A DNA stretch of 64,000 bases from the NCBI GenBank assembly GCA_947456245.1, contig CANGPS010000001.1:62001-126000 (forward strand), in the 5' to 3' direction. The position numbers and the translations under genes were made by a program. The notes under the pieces were generated by a model, which saw only the letters and a program-made list of their open reading frames with translations, was not told the origin of the DNA and ran no database searches. Position 1 is the stretch's first letter; every line of letters starts with the position of its first letter. The DNA is from Acidimicrobiaceae bacterium (GTDB taxonomy: Bacteria; Actinomycetota; Acidimicrobiia; Acidimicrobiales; RAAP-2). Positions 15,515-24,334 of the stretch are shown piece by piece.

Positions 15515-16033
15515 TCAGCCCCAGCGGCTCTGATCGCGCATGGTGCGGGCCACCTCGCGCTTGGCGTCGCGCTCCTTGATGGCATTGCGCTTGTCGTGCA
15601 GCTTGCGACCACGGGCCACGCCGACCTCGACCTTGGCCTTGCCGTCACGGAAGTAGATGGCCAAGGGGATCAGGGTCAGCGGCTGGCCGGCCTGGGTCTG
15701 GCTGGCGAGATCGGAGATCTCGTGCCGGTGGACGAGCAGCTTTCGCTTGCGATCAGGGTCATGGCCGCCGAACCCGGTGCCGAACTTCCACGGGGGGATG
15801 TGGAGGCCGAAGAGCCACAGCTCATGGCCGTCGACCCGGGCATAGGCGTCGGCGATCTGGGCCTTGCCCTCGCGCAGGCTCTTGACCTCTGAGCCCTGGA
15901 GGACGATCCCGCACTCGAGGGTCTCGAGGATGTCGTAGTCGTGGCGCGCCTTGCGGTTGGTGGCGACCCTGCGGTCGCCGCCCTCGTCCTTCTTGGCGTC
16001 TCGCTTCGCCTTCGTGCGCTTGGCCTGTGCCAC
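15515..16033 (-). CDS. smpB: SsrA-binding protein SmpB
   Basis: The 172-aa protein binds tmRNA and carries it to stalled ribosomes. Family signatures are NRKARHDYDILETLECGI, the GSEVKSLREGKA motif, the LHIPPWKFG region and a basic tail (GRKLHDKRNAIKERDAKREV). The start is GTG at 16033, seven bases after TACCCT, giving a leaderless message. The basic N-terminal extension of about 25 residues is longer than in E. coli but common in actinobacteria. Confidence 0.95.
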   Translation of the reverse strand: MAQAKRTKAKRDAKKDEGGDRRVATNRKARHDYDILETLECGIVLQGSEVKSLREGKAQIADAYARVDGHELWLFGLHIPPWKFGTGFGGHDPDRKRKLLVHRHEISDLASQTQAGQPLTLIPLAIYFRDGKAKVEVGVARGRKLHDKRNAIKERDAKREVARTMRDQSRWG

Positions 16034-16040
16034 GCCCCCA

Positions 16041-16046
16041 AGGGTA
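16041..16046 (-). promoter_or_regulatory. TACCCT -10 box of smpB
   Basis: On the minus strand TACCCT ends 7 nt before the GTG start of smpB, consistent with a leaderless transcript. Confidence 0.45.
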
Positions 16047-16143
16047 CCGGGGGAACCGTCCGACGGCCCCCGGTCGAAGCGGGAGATCTGCCACCATGGG
16101 AACGGTGGAGTCGGATCCACGGAAACGACCAGGGGAGTGGGCG

Positions 16144-16962
16144 ATGGGACGTGCGGAGAGCGGGCTCGACGGAGCCGTGGTGCTGGTGACTGGCGCGGGT
16201 CGAGGTCAGGGACGGAACCACTGCGTCCGCCTGGCCGAGGCCGGCGCCTCGGTGATCGCCACCGACATCTGTGCGCCGGTGGAGGGAGCGGACTACCCGA
16301 TGGCCTCGACCGAGGACCTCGCCGAGACGGCCCGGCTCGTCGAGTCCGCAGGTACCCGGGCGGTGGCGACGGTCGTCGACGTGCGCGACGCCGCCTCCAT
16401 GGTCGCGGCGGTCGACGCAGGGGTGGCGGAGCTCGGCCGGCTTGATGGGGTCGTGGCCAACGCCGGGATCTGCGCGGTGGGCACCACGGAGGAGTTCTCT
16501 CCGGCGACGTTCCAGGCCGTGATCGACATCAACCTCGTCGGGGTGTGGAACACCTGTCGTGCCGCCGTGCCGCACCTGCGATCGGGAGAGGGCGGTTCGG
16601 TGGTGCTCGTGAGCTCGTCGGCGGGCATCAAGGGGATGCCGTTCTTCTCCGCCTACTCAGCCGCGAAGCGCGGCCTGGTGGGATTGATGCAGTCGATGGG
16701 TGTCGAGCTCGCCGACGCGTCGATCCGCGTCAACACCGTCCACCCGACCGGCGTGGACACCGAGATGACCCGAGGGCTCACCGCGCTCGGACCGCTGCTC
16801 GCTGAGAGCCCCTCGCTCGGGCCACTCTTCATGAACGCACTGCCGATGGCCACGGTGACGCCGGACGACGTCTCGAATGCCGTGCTCTTCCTGCTGTCTG
16901 ATGATGCCGCCTCGGTCACCGGGCTCACCATGACGGTCGACGCCGGGATCACGCTTCGCTGA
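16144..16962 (+). CDS. SDR family mycofactocin-dependent oxidoreductase
   Basis: The 272-aa short-chain dehydrogenase has VTGAGRGQGRNHCVRLAEAG near residue 15, the GRGQGR variant of the TGxxxGxG site typical of mycofactocin-associated SDRs, followed by ATDIC. NAG is at ANAGIC, and the catalytic Ser and Y-x3-K are in VSSSAG and YSAAK. Members hold NAD(H) tightly and hand electrons to the peptide cofactor mycofactocin. The ATG at 16144 follows GGGGAGTGGGCG; an in-frame ATG at 16096 is possible. No mycofactocin biosynthesis gene is in this window. Confidence 0.8.
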   Translation: MGRAESGLDGAVVLVTGAGRGQGRNHCVRLAEAGASVIATDICAPVEGADYPMASTEDLAETARLVESAGTRAVATVVDVRDAASMVAAVDAGVAELGRLDGVVANAGICAVGTTEEFSPATFQAVIDINLVGVWNTCRAAVPHLRSGEGGSVVLVSSSAGIKGMPFFSAYSAAKRGLVGLMQSMGVELADASIRVNTVHPTGVDTEMTRGLTALGPLLAESPSLGPLFMNALPMATVTPDDVSNAVLFLLSDDAASVTGLTMTVDAGITLR

Positions 16963-16982
16963 TCGACGAGCCTGCTGCTCGG

Positions 16983-16988
16983 TAGTCT
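16983..16988 (+). promoter_or_regulatory. TAGTCT -10 box of the Mec gene
   Basis: TAGTCT ends 7 nt before the GTG at 16996, with no Shine-Dalgarno, consistent with a leaderless start. Confidence 0.5.
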
Positions 16989-16995
16989 GGGCGTC

Positions 16996-17403
16996 GTGCT
17001 GCGCATCTCCACCGCCATCGCCGACGAGATGGTCGCGCACTGCCTGCTCGGGCTTCCTGACGAGGCGTGCGGCCTCCTCGCTGGTCCCGAGGGGACCGGC
17101 GACGTGGCGGCCATCTACCCGACGGACAACCTCGCTGCCTCCGCGCTCGTCTACACCGTGGATCCTCGGGCCCACCTGCGTGCCGACCGGGCTGCCGAGG
17201 ACGCTGGGAACGTGCTGATCGGCGTCTTCCACTCGCACACGCACACGGAGGCCTACCCGTCCCCGACCGATGTGGCGCAGGCACCGGATCCCACCTGGCA
17301 CTACGTGATCGTGTCGCTTCGTGACATGGCACCGGCGATTCGCAGCTTCCGGATCATCGAGGGGGAGATCACCGAAGAGGCCGTGGAGGTCATCGGCCGC
17401 TAG
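16996..17403 (+). CDS. mec: Mec-type JAMM (M67) metallopeptidase
   Basis: The 135-aa protein is a minimal JAB1/MPN domain. The JAMM zinc site is complete: Glu23 in DEACGLL and HSH-x7-S-x2-D in FHSHTHTEAYPSPTD near residues 78-91. In Mycobacterium the Mec enzyme releases cysteine from CysO-cysteine made by CysM. Here cysO and cysM lie 7 kb downstream, so the same pathway is very likely complete but split. It could also trim the C-terminus of CysO. Confidence 0.88.
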   Translation: MLRISTAIADEMVAHCLLGLPDEACGLLAGPEGTGDVAAIYPTDNLAASALVYTVDPRAHLRADRAAEDAGNVLIGVFHSHTHTEAYPSPTDVAQAPDPTWHYVIVSLRDMAPAIRSFRIIEGEITEEAVEVIGR

Positions 17404-17432
17404 CGGGGGTGCCGTCGTGAGCCGCACCCGCT
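17402..17432 (+). terminator. Hairpin directly after the Mec gene
   Basis: AGCGGG(GG)TGC pairs with GCACCCGCT around an 11-nt loop, with a two-base bulge, beginning inside the stop codon. Probably a weak terminator; no T-run follows. Confidence 0.4.
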
Positions 17433-17526
17433 GTCCGAAGGGTCGGCGACTGGGGAGATGCGGGCGGACGGGTCCGACCTGTGACAGTCTTCGGAGCGCA
17501 CTCGTCGAACAACTCCCGGAGGAACC

Positions 17527-18072
17527 ATGACCGCGACCGTCGTCCACCACGCCCAGAGCCTCTCGAACACCTATGGGGTCTGCGTCCTGCTGATGCGGGT
17601 GATGCTCGGTGGGATGATCGCCGCCCACGGCCTCAACAAGTTCTTCGGTGGCGGCAAGATCGCCGGCACCGCCGCCTGGTTCGACTCGATGGGGATGCGC
17701 CCGGGCAAGCTCAACGCGCTGATGGCGGCGACGACCGAGGTCGGCGCCGGGATCCTGCTCATCATCGGCCTGCTGACGCCGCTGGCCTGTGCCGCCCTGG
17801 TCTCGCTGATGGTGGTGGCGATCATCACCGTCCACTACAAGAACGGGTTCTTCGTGTTCAACCCCGGCCAGGGCATCGAGTACTGCCTGGTGGTGGCCGT
17901 GATGGCCATCGCCCTCGGCGGCCTCGGCGGTGGGAAGTTCTCCATCGACCACGTGGCCAAGATCTGGACGCTGCGACCGTCGATCGGCCTCGCCGTCGCG
18001 GCGGTGGTCGGCATCGGTGGCGCGCTGCTGCAGCTGGCCACCTTCTACCGCCCGTCGAAGGCCGCGAGCTGA
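17527..18072 (+). CDS. DoxX family membrane protein
   Basis: The 181-aa protein has four hydrophobic helices. The family features are VCVLLMRVMLGGMIAAHGLNKFFGG near residue 18-42 and TEVGAGILLIIGLLTPLAC near 70-90. DoxX-like proteins are small quinone-linked or stress-related membrane proteins; specific activity is unknown. It has a GGAGGA ribosome-binding site and precedes the FAD dehydrogenases on the same strand, separated by a perfect hairpin. Confidence 0.8.
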   Translation: MTATVVHHAQSLSNTYGVCVLLMRVMLGGMIAAHGLNKFFGGGKIAGTAAWFDSMGMRPGKLNALMAATTEVGAGILLIIGLLTPLACAALVSLMVVAIITVHYKNGFFVFNPGQGIEYCLVVAVMAIALGGLGGGKFSIDHVAKIWTLRPSIGLAVAAVVGIGGALLQLATFYRPSKAAS

Positions 18073-18093
18073 TCCGTCGGCAGCCGACGGATC
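18071..18093 (+). terminator. Perfect hairpin between doxX-like and FAD dehydrogenase genes
   Basis: GATCCGTCGG-CAG-CCGACGGATC is a perfect 10-bp stem with a 3-nt loop. It starts within the DoxX stop codon and ends just before the next ribosome-binding site. It may terminate, protect or attenuate the downstream message. Confidence 0.55.
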
Positions 18094-18105
18094 CCGGGAG
18101 GTGTG

Positions 18106-19536
18106 ATGCAGGAGCTTCTTCACGTCGATCTGGCTGACGTCGGACCGGCGTCGACCGAGACCGACGTCATCGTCGTCGGATTCGGTGCCGCAGGGACCTG
18201 CGCCGCCCACGCCGCACGCGAGGCGGGGGCAGAGGTCCTGGCCCTCGAGCGCTCGGCGGGTGCAGGCGGAGCGGCGGCACTCGCAGAGGGGATCATCTAC
18301 CTCGGTGGCGGTACGCCGGTGCAGCGTGCCTGCGGGTTCGAGGACTCGGTCGAGAACATGGCGGCGTACCTCATGGCCGCCTGCGGGCCGGAGCCCGACG
18401 AGGCCAAGGTCGTGGCCTATGCCGAGGGCAGCCTCGAGCACTTCGACTGGCTGGTGGCCCGCGGCGTCGAGTTCGATGCCCGGCTCGACGTCGAGACGCA
18501 GATGGCTCCCCGAGACACCCATGGCCTCGTCTGGTCCGGGGGTGAGAACGCCTGGCCGTTCAGCGAGATCGCCACGCCCGCCCCCCGGGGACACCTGGCC
18601 AAGACCAAGAACTCCACCGGATGGCTGCTGATGAAGACGCTGGCTGAGGCCTGCGTGGCCGCCGGGGTCGACGTCTCCTATGACACGAGGGTGACCTCCC
18701 TCGTGGTCGACGAGGGGCGTGTGGTGGGCGTGGTGGCCCAGTCCTACGGCACCGAGTCCGTCTATCTGGCCCGCCGCGGCGTTGTGCTCACCGCCGGAGG
18801 CTTCATCTGGAACGACGAGATGCTGCGACGGCACGCACCGACCCTGCTGCGCGGCACCTGGAAGGTCGGCACCGAGGCCGACGACGGCCGGGCCATCGAG
18901 ATGGCGCAGTCGGTCGGCGCCCAGGTCAAGAACATGCACGTGGGCGAGGTCTCCCTTCCGATCATCCCGCCGCGCGACCTGATCCAGGGGATCATCGTCA
19001 ACGGCCACGGCCAGCGGTTCATCAACGAGGACACCTACATGGGGCGCGTCGGCCAGGCTGCCCTCTACGAGCAGGACGCCACGTGCTTCCTGGTGGTGGA
19101 CGAAGCGGCGTACCAGCCCAACTGGATGGGCCTCAGCGCCACCTGGGTCTGCGAGACCGCTGCGGAGCTCGAGGCGGAGATGGGCCTTCCGGCGGGCTCA
19201 CTCGAGGCCACGGTCGATCTCTACAACCGGCATGCGGCCCACGGCGAGGACCCCATGTTCCACAAGGCGGCCGAGTGGGTCCGACCGCTGGTGCCACCGC
19301 TGGGTGCCTTCGACCTGCGTCCAGGTGTGGCCCCCTATGCCCCCTTCACGCTTGGGGGCCTCGAGACCCTGGTGTCCGGCGAGGTCGTGAGCCTCGAAGG
19401 TGGGGTGGTCGAAGGGCTCTTCGCTGCCGGCCGGACCACCTCAGGCATCTGCAGCTTCGGGTATGCATCCGGGCTGTCGATCGGCGACTCGACGCTGTTC
19501 GGTCGCTTCGCTGGACGTCGGGCCGCCCAGGGCTGA
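18106..19536 (+). CDS. FAD-binding dehydrogenase (ketosteroid-dehydrogenase / fumarate-reductase-like), copy 1
   Basis: The 476-aa flavoprotein has the N-terminal dinucleotide site VIVVGFGAAGTCAAHAAREAG near residue 22 and the FAD contact GAGGAAALAEGIIYLGGG. GGFIWNDEMLRRHAP lies near 230, GQRFINEDTYMGR near 305 and a C-terminal AAGRTTSGICSFGYASG closing the FAD site. These match the succinate dehydrogenase/KstD flavoprotein superfamily. Substrate is unknown; a steroid or acyl 1,2-dehydrogenation is plausible. The ATG follows GGGAGG; GTG three bases earlier is possible. The next gene is a close paralogue. Confidence 0.8.
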   Translation: MQELLHVDLADVGPASTETDVIVVGFGAAGTCAAHAAREAGAEVLALERSAGAGGAAALAEGIIYLGGGTPVQRACGFEDSVENMAAYLMAACGPEPDEAKVVAYAEGSLEHFDWLVARGVEFDARLDVETQMAPRDTHGLVWSGGENAWPFSEIATPAPRGHLAKTKNSTGWLLMKTLAEACVAAGVDVSYDTRVTSLVVDEGRVVGVVAQSYGTESVYLARRGVVLTAGGFIWNDEMLRRHAPTLLRGTWKVGTEADDGRAIEMAQSVGAQVKNMHVGEVSLPIIPPRDLIQGIIVNGHGQRFINEDTYMGRVGQAALYEQDATCFLVVDEAAYQPNWMGLSATWVCETAAELEAEMGLPAGSLEATVDLYNRHAAHGEDPMFHKAAEWVRPLVPPLGAFDLRPGVAPYAPFTLGGLETLVSGEVVSLEGGVVEGLFAAGRTTSGICSFGYASGLSIGDSTLFGRFAGRRAAQG

Positions 19537-19562
19537 GCCCCGCACGATCGTCCCGCTGCGCG

Positions 19563-19568
19563 TAGTGT
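19563..19568 (+). promoter_or_regulatory. TAGTGT -10 box of FAD dehydrogenase copy 2
   Basis: TAGTGT ends 6 nt before the ATG at 19575. The second copy therefore seems to have its own leaderless promoter although it directly follows the first. Confidence 0.45.
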
Positions 19569-19574
19569 GCCGCC

Positions 19575-21023
19575 ATGGTTCGCGACGAGAGCATCTGGCC
19601 CATCGAGCGCAGTGAGGTCGACCAGTTCGACCAGACCGTCGATGTGGTCATCGTCGGGTTCGGCGCCGCCGGCACGGCGGCGATCCTCGGCGCCCGAGAG
19701 GCTGATCCGAGCGCCGAGATCCTGGTCCTCGAGCGAGCAGGCGGTCCGGGTGGAGCCGCAGCGCTGGCCGGCGGGATCATCTACCTCGGCGGCGGCACGG
19801 CCGTGCAGCGGGCCTGCGGCTTCGAGGACAGCCCAGAGAACATGGAGGCCTTCCTGCTTGCCGCCTGCGGGCCGGAGCCTGACGCGGCGAAGATCGCCGC
19901 CTACTGCCACGGGAGCGTCGAGCACTTCGAGTGGCTGGTCGCCGCTGGCCTCGAGTTCGAGCACTCCTTCAGTCATGAGACGCAGATGGAGACCGTCGGT
20001 ACCGAGGGTCTCGTGTACTCCGGTGGCGAGGATGCGTGGCCCTTCACAGAGGTCGCAGCGCCGGCGGCGAGGGGTCACCTCATCCGGACGCCTGGCTCGA
20101 CGGGCAAGCTGCTGATGCGGACCCTGACCACGACCGCGCTCGAGGCGGGTCCCGAGGTCGCCTACGACTCCAGCGTGGAGCGTCTGATCCTCGATGAGGG
20201 TCGTGTCGTGGGCGTGGTGGCGACCCAGCACGGCGTCGTGCGCCGGATCGAGGCCCGGCGTGGCGTGGTGCTGTGCGCCGGGGGCTTCATCTTCAACGAC
20301 GAGATGGTGGCGCGCAACGCCCCAGTGCTGCTCGAGGCCAACTGGAAGGTCGGCACGGAGACCGACGACGGTCGGGGAATCGAGATGGCCCAGGCGGCAG
20401 GAGCGAGGGTCAAGCAGATGCACGCCGGCGAGGTCGCCTTCCCGATCATCCCGCCACGCCGGTTGATGGAGGGCATCCTCGTCAACGGCCGAGGGCAGCG
20501 ATTCATCAACGAGGACACCTACAACGGTCGGATGGGCCAGGCGGCACTCTACGGCGAGCACGGCGACGTGTTCCTGATCATCGATGAGGCGAGCTACGAG
20601 CCGAACTGGATGGGCATCGGCGCCACGTGGGTCTGCGAGACGCCGGCTGAGCTCGAGGCCGAGATCGGCCTTCCTGCAGGTTCGCTTGAGGCCACGCTCG
20701 CGGTCTACAACCGCCATGCCGCTGAGGGCTCGGACCCGATGTTCCACAAGTCGGCCACGCTGCTGCACGCCCTCGAGGGACCGTTGGGAGCGTTCGACCT
20801 TCGGATCGGAAAGATCCCCTACGCCGTCTTCACGCTCGGTGGGCTCGACACGACGGTCGGTGGCGAGGTCCTCGATCTCGCGGGGCGGGCGATTCCGGGG
20901 CTCTACGCCGCCGGACGGACCACGTCAGGGGTGGCGGCCTTCGGCTACGCCTCGGGTCTCTCGATCGGAGACTCGACCTTCTTCGGCCGTCGTGCTGGAG
21001 CGTCGGCGGCCGACGAGGGCTGA
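19575..21023 (+). CDS. FAD-binding dehydrogenase, copy 2 (paralogue)
   Basis: The 482-aa flavoprotein is colinear with the preceding gene: VVIVGFGAAGTAAILGAREA, GGAAALAGGIIYLGGG, GGFIFNDEMVARNAP, GQRFINEDTYNGR and AAGRTTSGVAAFGYASG occur in the same order at the same distances. The N-terminus differs (EVDQFDQTVD). It is an old tandem duplication, well diverged, so the copies may have different substrates or work together. The superfamily is KstD/fumarate reductase; no heme or membrane region is present. Confidence 0.8.
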   Translation: MVRDESIWPIERSEVDQFDQTVDVVIVGFGAAGTAAILGAREADPSAEILVLERAGGPGGAAALAGGIIYLGGGTAVQRACGFEDSPENMEAFLLAACGPEPDAAKIAAYCHGSVEHFEWLVAAGLEFEHSFSHETQMETVGTEGLVYSGGEDAWPFTEVAAPAARGHLIRTPGSTGKLLMRTLTTTALEAGPEVAYDSSVERLILDEGRVVGVVATQHGVVRRIEARRGVVLCAGGFIFNDEMVARNAPVLLEANWKVGTETDDGRGIEMAQAAGARVKQMHAGEVAFPIIPPRRLMEGILVNGRGQRFINEDTYNGRMGQAALYGEHGDVFLIIDEASYEPNWMGIGATWVCETPAELEAEIGLPAGSLEATLAVYNRHAAEGSDPMFHKSATLLHALEGPLGAFDLRIGKIPYAVFTLGGLDTTVGGEVLDLAGRAIPGLYAAGRTTSGVAAFGYASGLSIGDSTFFGRRAGASAADEG

Positions 21024-21028
21024 GCCGA

Positions 21029-24000
21029 TCAGGGCGCCTGGAGCGTGGTGCTCGACACCGCAGTGCTCGAGCTGAGGCCGTAGGTGGCCGTCGCTGCCAC
21101 GGCGAGGATGTCGCCAGCGGTGCTCGATGACGTGTCGAACGAGGAGCTCGAGCTTGCCGAGGTGAGTGCGGTGCAGCCGTAGCCCGCGAGGTATGTCGCC
21201 CCGCCGGCGCCGCTGGCGGAGAGCGTGTCCGCGGGAGCACTGGTGCACTGGTACCAGACGTAGGTGACCGTGGGTGCCGGGTAGCCGAAGGCGCCTGCGG
21301 TCGGCATCAAGGTGTCACCCACGATGGCGCTGGGATCGAGCACGAGGCTCGAGAACCCGGGGGGACCGGTGACGAGGTCGGTCGAGGTCGAGTAGCCCTC
21401 TGAGCTCGTGGTGCCACCGCTGACCGAGACGTCGAGCAAGATCGTCGAGCCGGCGTCGGTCGCTCCGTCGATGGTGTAGCTGGCTGCGGTGGCTGCGGCG
21501 ATGGCGGTGCAGATGCCCGGAGCCGCCCCAGCGTTGAGGGTGCCGTCCACGAGGTCCGTGCAGCGGTACCACTGGTAGGTCATGGAGCTCACCGCCGGCT
21601 CGCCGTAGGTGGTCACGTCGCTGGTCAGGGTACTCCCGGCCGTCGCGGAACCGCTGATGGTGATCGCCCGCAGCCCGACCGGGCCGTCGATGAGGTCGGT
21701 GGAGTTCGCCACTGCTCCAGTATCCGGTGAGATGCCGTTGCTGGCCGTCTCTGCCACCGTCACGTACGAGCCTGCGTCGCTGGACTGGATGGTGTAGGTC
21801 GACGAGGTGGCCCCGCTGATCGCCGTGCAGTCGCCTGGGGGCGTGCTCGAGGTGAGGTCAGGGGAGAGCACCTGGTCGACGCAGTCGTACCACTGGTAGG
21901 AGAGGGTGGCGGTCGGACGGCTGAAGACGGCGTATCCGGCCGACACCGTCGATCCGATGGCCTCGCCGCCCGAGATGTTCACGAAGGCGTTGGTGAAGTA
22001 CGGGGCGTAGAGCGTGAGGCTGCTCGACGCGGCGATGGCCACGGCGTTGGGGCTGTCGCCGTTCGCCGCGGTGATGCGCACGGTCACGTACCTCGTCCGG
22101 TCCGCCGCCACAGGGGTGTAGCTGGCGTCGGTCGCCCCGGAGATCGCCGTGCACCCGGATGGCACGGTGGCGAACGACAGGTTCTGGGTGACGGCGCTGG
22201 TGCAGCGGTACCACTGGTAGGTCAGGTCCGGCGTCGGCGTCCCGGTAGCGGTGACGTTGGCATCGACGCTGCTTCCAACCGTCGGCGTCCCAGAGAGCGA
22301 GGCGGCAGTGATTGACGGGGCCACGCCGACGCCGATGGCATCGACCTGCGTGGCCGTGCCGCCGTCGGTGTTGTCCACCGTGAGGTCGATCGCCCCGCCG
22401 GTGACTCCCGTGACGCTCACGCTCAGGTGGTTGTAGTCGATGTAGGTCGTCGTGCCGAGCGTGGCCGATCCGACGGATCCCGAGTCGACCGAGATCACGG
22501 CGCCGGGGAGGAACTGGCTCCCGACGATGTTCACGGTGTGGGGGTTCGAGTCGAGCGGGATGACATTGGGGGAGAAGCTGGTGAACGAGGGCACGCTCTG
22601 GAAGGTGAACGGCTCCGGCACGACGTTGCGAGCGCCGTTCGGGTTGGTCACGCTGATTCCGATGTTCACCGGGACGTCCCCGCGGATGTCGGTTGTGATC
22701 GTGTTGGAGTCGATCACCGTGGTGTTCTGGTAGCCCGCCGGGATGTTCGAGTTCGAGACCGTGGCACCCGTGGCGAAGTTGCGGCCGGAGATGGTGATGG
22801 TGTGGAACTGGTTGTCGGCCGGGAGCGTGTCAGGGGTGATCGAGTCGATCTCGGGGACGCAGCTGATGCTGATGGCATTGCTGATCGTGACGGAGCCCCC
22901 GACGATGCCAGGGATCCCCGCCGAGCCTGCCTGGGTGGGGTTCGTGATGGTCAGCGAGTCGCTGTCGCTCGAGCACGTTGTCGCCGTGAACGAGACGAAG
23001 AGGTGAGCGGAGTCGTGAAAACCGGTCGTCTGACCCTCGCCGTAGAAGGCCTCCACGGTCAGGTCGGGGATGGGGCCGCTCACCGAGGCCGTGGGGGTGA
23101 GACCAGACTTGGAGGTGGCGGCGAAGTCTGAGCCGACGATGGTGACCTGCTGTGGGTTCCCACTGTTGGAGACGGCGTAGGGGAAGCTGTTCACCCGATC
23201 GCCATATCCGCGGACCTTCGGAGCCGGGGTGATGTAGAGCGCCCTGGGGCTGGTGATGGACAGACCGTTCGCAAAGCGGAGCGTCATGGCCCGGTCGCCG
23301 ACCACAGCCGTCGCTCCGAAGGAGAGCGTGCCGGTGATCGAGCTCGCCTTGGCGGCGTTCCAGGCAGAGGTGTTGAAGCTGGGGCTGGCGTTAGAGCCGA
23401 ACGAGACCGAGGTCAGGTTCCCGCTCGTAGTGGGGAGGCCGTCGATCGACACGGTCGTGGTCGCCGAGTTCTGACCGAAGTAGAAGTAGCCACCGACCTT
23501 CGGAAGGTTGACGAAACTGAGGCGGTTCGTCGCCGAGCCGACAGAGGTGCTGAACCCGCCGTCAGAAGGGTTCGACACCTGGATGACCCGCTTGGTCCCC
23601 GTCGGCGTCGCCGACACCACGGCGGTCGCGGTCAGGGACGTCGAGCTGTTGCGAGTCACATTGCTCCACGTCACGCCGGGGACCGCCAGCGGTGTCGCCC
23701 CGGCGCGGAATCCGGTCCCGGTGATGGCGATGTCCTCGGAGCCACCCTTGTAGAGGCTGGACGTGTCGATCGACGTGATCGTCGGTGCGGCGTCGACGGT
23801 GAGCGATGAGGAAGTGGAGCCGGCCTTGTGGTTCTTGACGGTGACGACCTTGGCGCCGGCCGCATCGTTCGAGCCCGGCAGGCGGACGATCACGTTGAGG
23901 TGGGTGCTCGTGGTGCCGGAAGCGAGGCCGAGCACTGCGACATTTCCTGAGGTGCCGGTGATCGTCACCTTGGGGCTGGCGAAGTCCGTGCCGGTGATCG

Positions 24001-24199
24001 GGATGATCACCTTTGCGCCGGTAGCGGCGACTGCGGAACCGCCGTTGACGCTGGTGATGGTGGGCGTGGCGCCGGTGGCACCGGCCGACCGGGCGTGGGC
24101 GGCGAGGAAGGCGAGGACGACGAGGCTGGCTGCAGCGATCAGCAGTGCGAGCGAGCGGGTACGGCTCCCTCGCAGGCTGTGGTCAATGGAACTTCCCAT
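21029..24199 (-). CDS. Secreted multidomain TIG/Ig-like protein
   Basis: The 1056-aa protein has a basic N-terminus and a signal or anchor helix at residues 17-38. At least four TIG-like domains follow, each opening with a PxITSI-type strand and a GTDF/GTGF/GRNF/GSQF turn (near 46, 137, 455 and 545). The C-terminal third holds four Ig-like repeats of about 107 residues, each with a YQWYRC-type strand and a second Cys before TAIS. It ends ...TLQAP with no sorting signal. It is probably exported and surface-associated; adhesion is inference. It lies tail to tail with the FAD gene, 5 bp apart. Confidence 0.75.
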   Translation of the reverse strand: MGSSIDHSLRGSRTRSLALLIAAASLVVLAFLAAHARSAGATGATPTITSVNGGSAVAATGAKVIIPITGTDFASPKVTITGTSGNVAVLGLASGTTSTHLNVIVRLPGSNDAAGAKVVTVKNHKAGSTSSSLTVDAAPTITSIDTSSLYKGGSEDIAITGTGFRAGATPLAVPGVTWSNVTRNSSTSLTATAVVSATPTGTKRVIQVSNPSDGGFSTSVGSATNRLSFVNLPKVGGYFYFGQNSATTTVSIDGLPTTSGNLTSVSFGSNASPSFNTSAWNAAKASSITGTLSFGATAVVGDRAMTLRFANGLSITSPRALYITPAPKVRGYGDRVNSFPYAVSNSGNPQQVTIVGSDFAATSKSGLTPTASVSGPIPDLTVEAFYGEGQTTGFHDSAHLFVSFTATTCSSDSDSLTITNPTQAGSAGIPGIVGGSVTISNAISISCVPEIDSITPDTLPADNQFHTITISGRNFATGATVSNSNIPAGYQNTTVIDSNTITTDIRGDVPVNIGISVTNPNGARNVVPEPFTFQSVPSFTSFSPNVIPLDSNPHTVNIVGSQFLPGAVISVDSGSVGSATLGTTTYIDYNHLSVSVTGVTGGAIDLTVDNTDGGTATQVDAIGVGVAPSITAASLSGTPTVGSSVDANVTATGTPTPDLTYQWYRCTSAVTQNLSFATVPSGCTAISGATDASYTPVAADRTRYVTVRITAANGDSPNAVAIAASSSLTLYAPYFTNAFVNISGGEAIGSTVSAGYAVFSRPTATLSYQWYDCVDQVLSPDLTSSTPPGDCTAISGATSSTYTIQSSDAGSYVTVAETASNGISPDTGAVANSTDLIDGPVGLRAITISGSATAGSTLTSDVTTYGEPAVSSMTYQWYRCTDLVDGTLNAGAAPGICTAIAAATAASYTIDGATDAGSTILLDVSVSGGTTSSEGYSTSTDLVTGPPGFSSLVLDPSAIVGDTLMPTAGAFGYPAPTVTYVWYQCTSAPADTLSASGAGGATYLAGYGCTALTSASSSSSFDTSSSTAGDILAVAATATYGLSSSTAVSSTTLQAP
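21041..22300 (-). repeat. Four Cys-paired Ig-like repeats in the TIG protein
   Basis: The TYQWYxC strand recurs at about 22215, 21893, 21567 and 21250, a spacing near 322 bp (107 residues). Each unit also has a Cys about 20 residues later, suggesting one disulfide per domain. The last unit is the most diverged (TYVWYQC, with a glycine-rich insertion). Confidence 0.7.
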
Positions 24200-24334
24200 C
24201 GGGTGCCCTCCGTGTGTTTGCCGGCTGCAGAAGAGGCAGACCGGCCGTCTCTCCCATGGTATCCCTCTGCCTGCCCCGAGGCACCTGCAGGAGAGACAGC
24301 GTGCCCAGCCGACCTGCTCGGCAGCGGCACGTCG

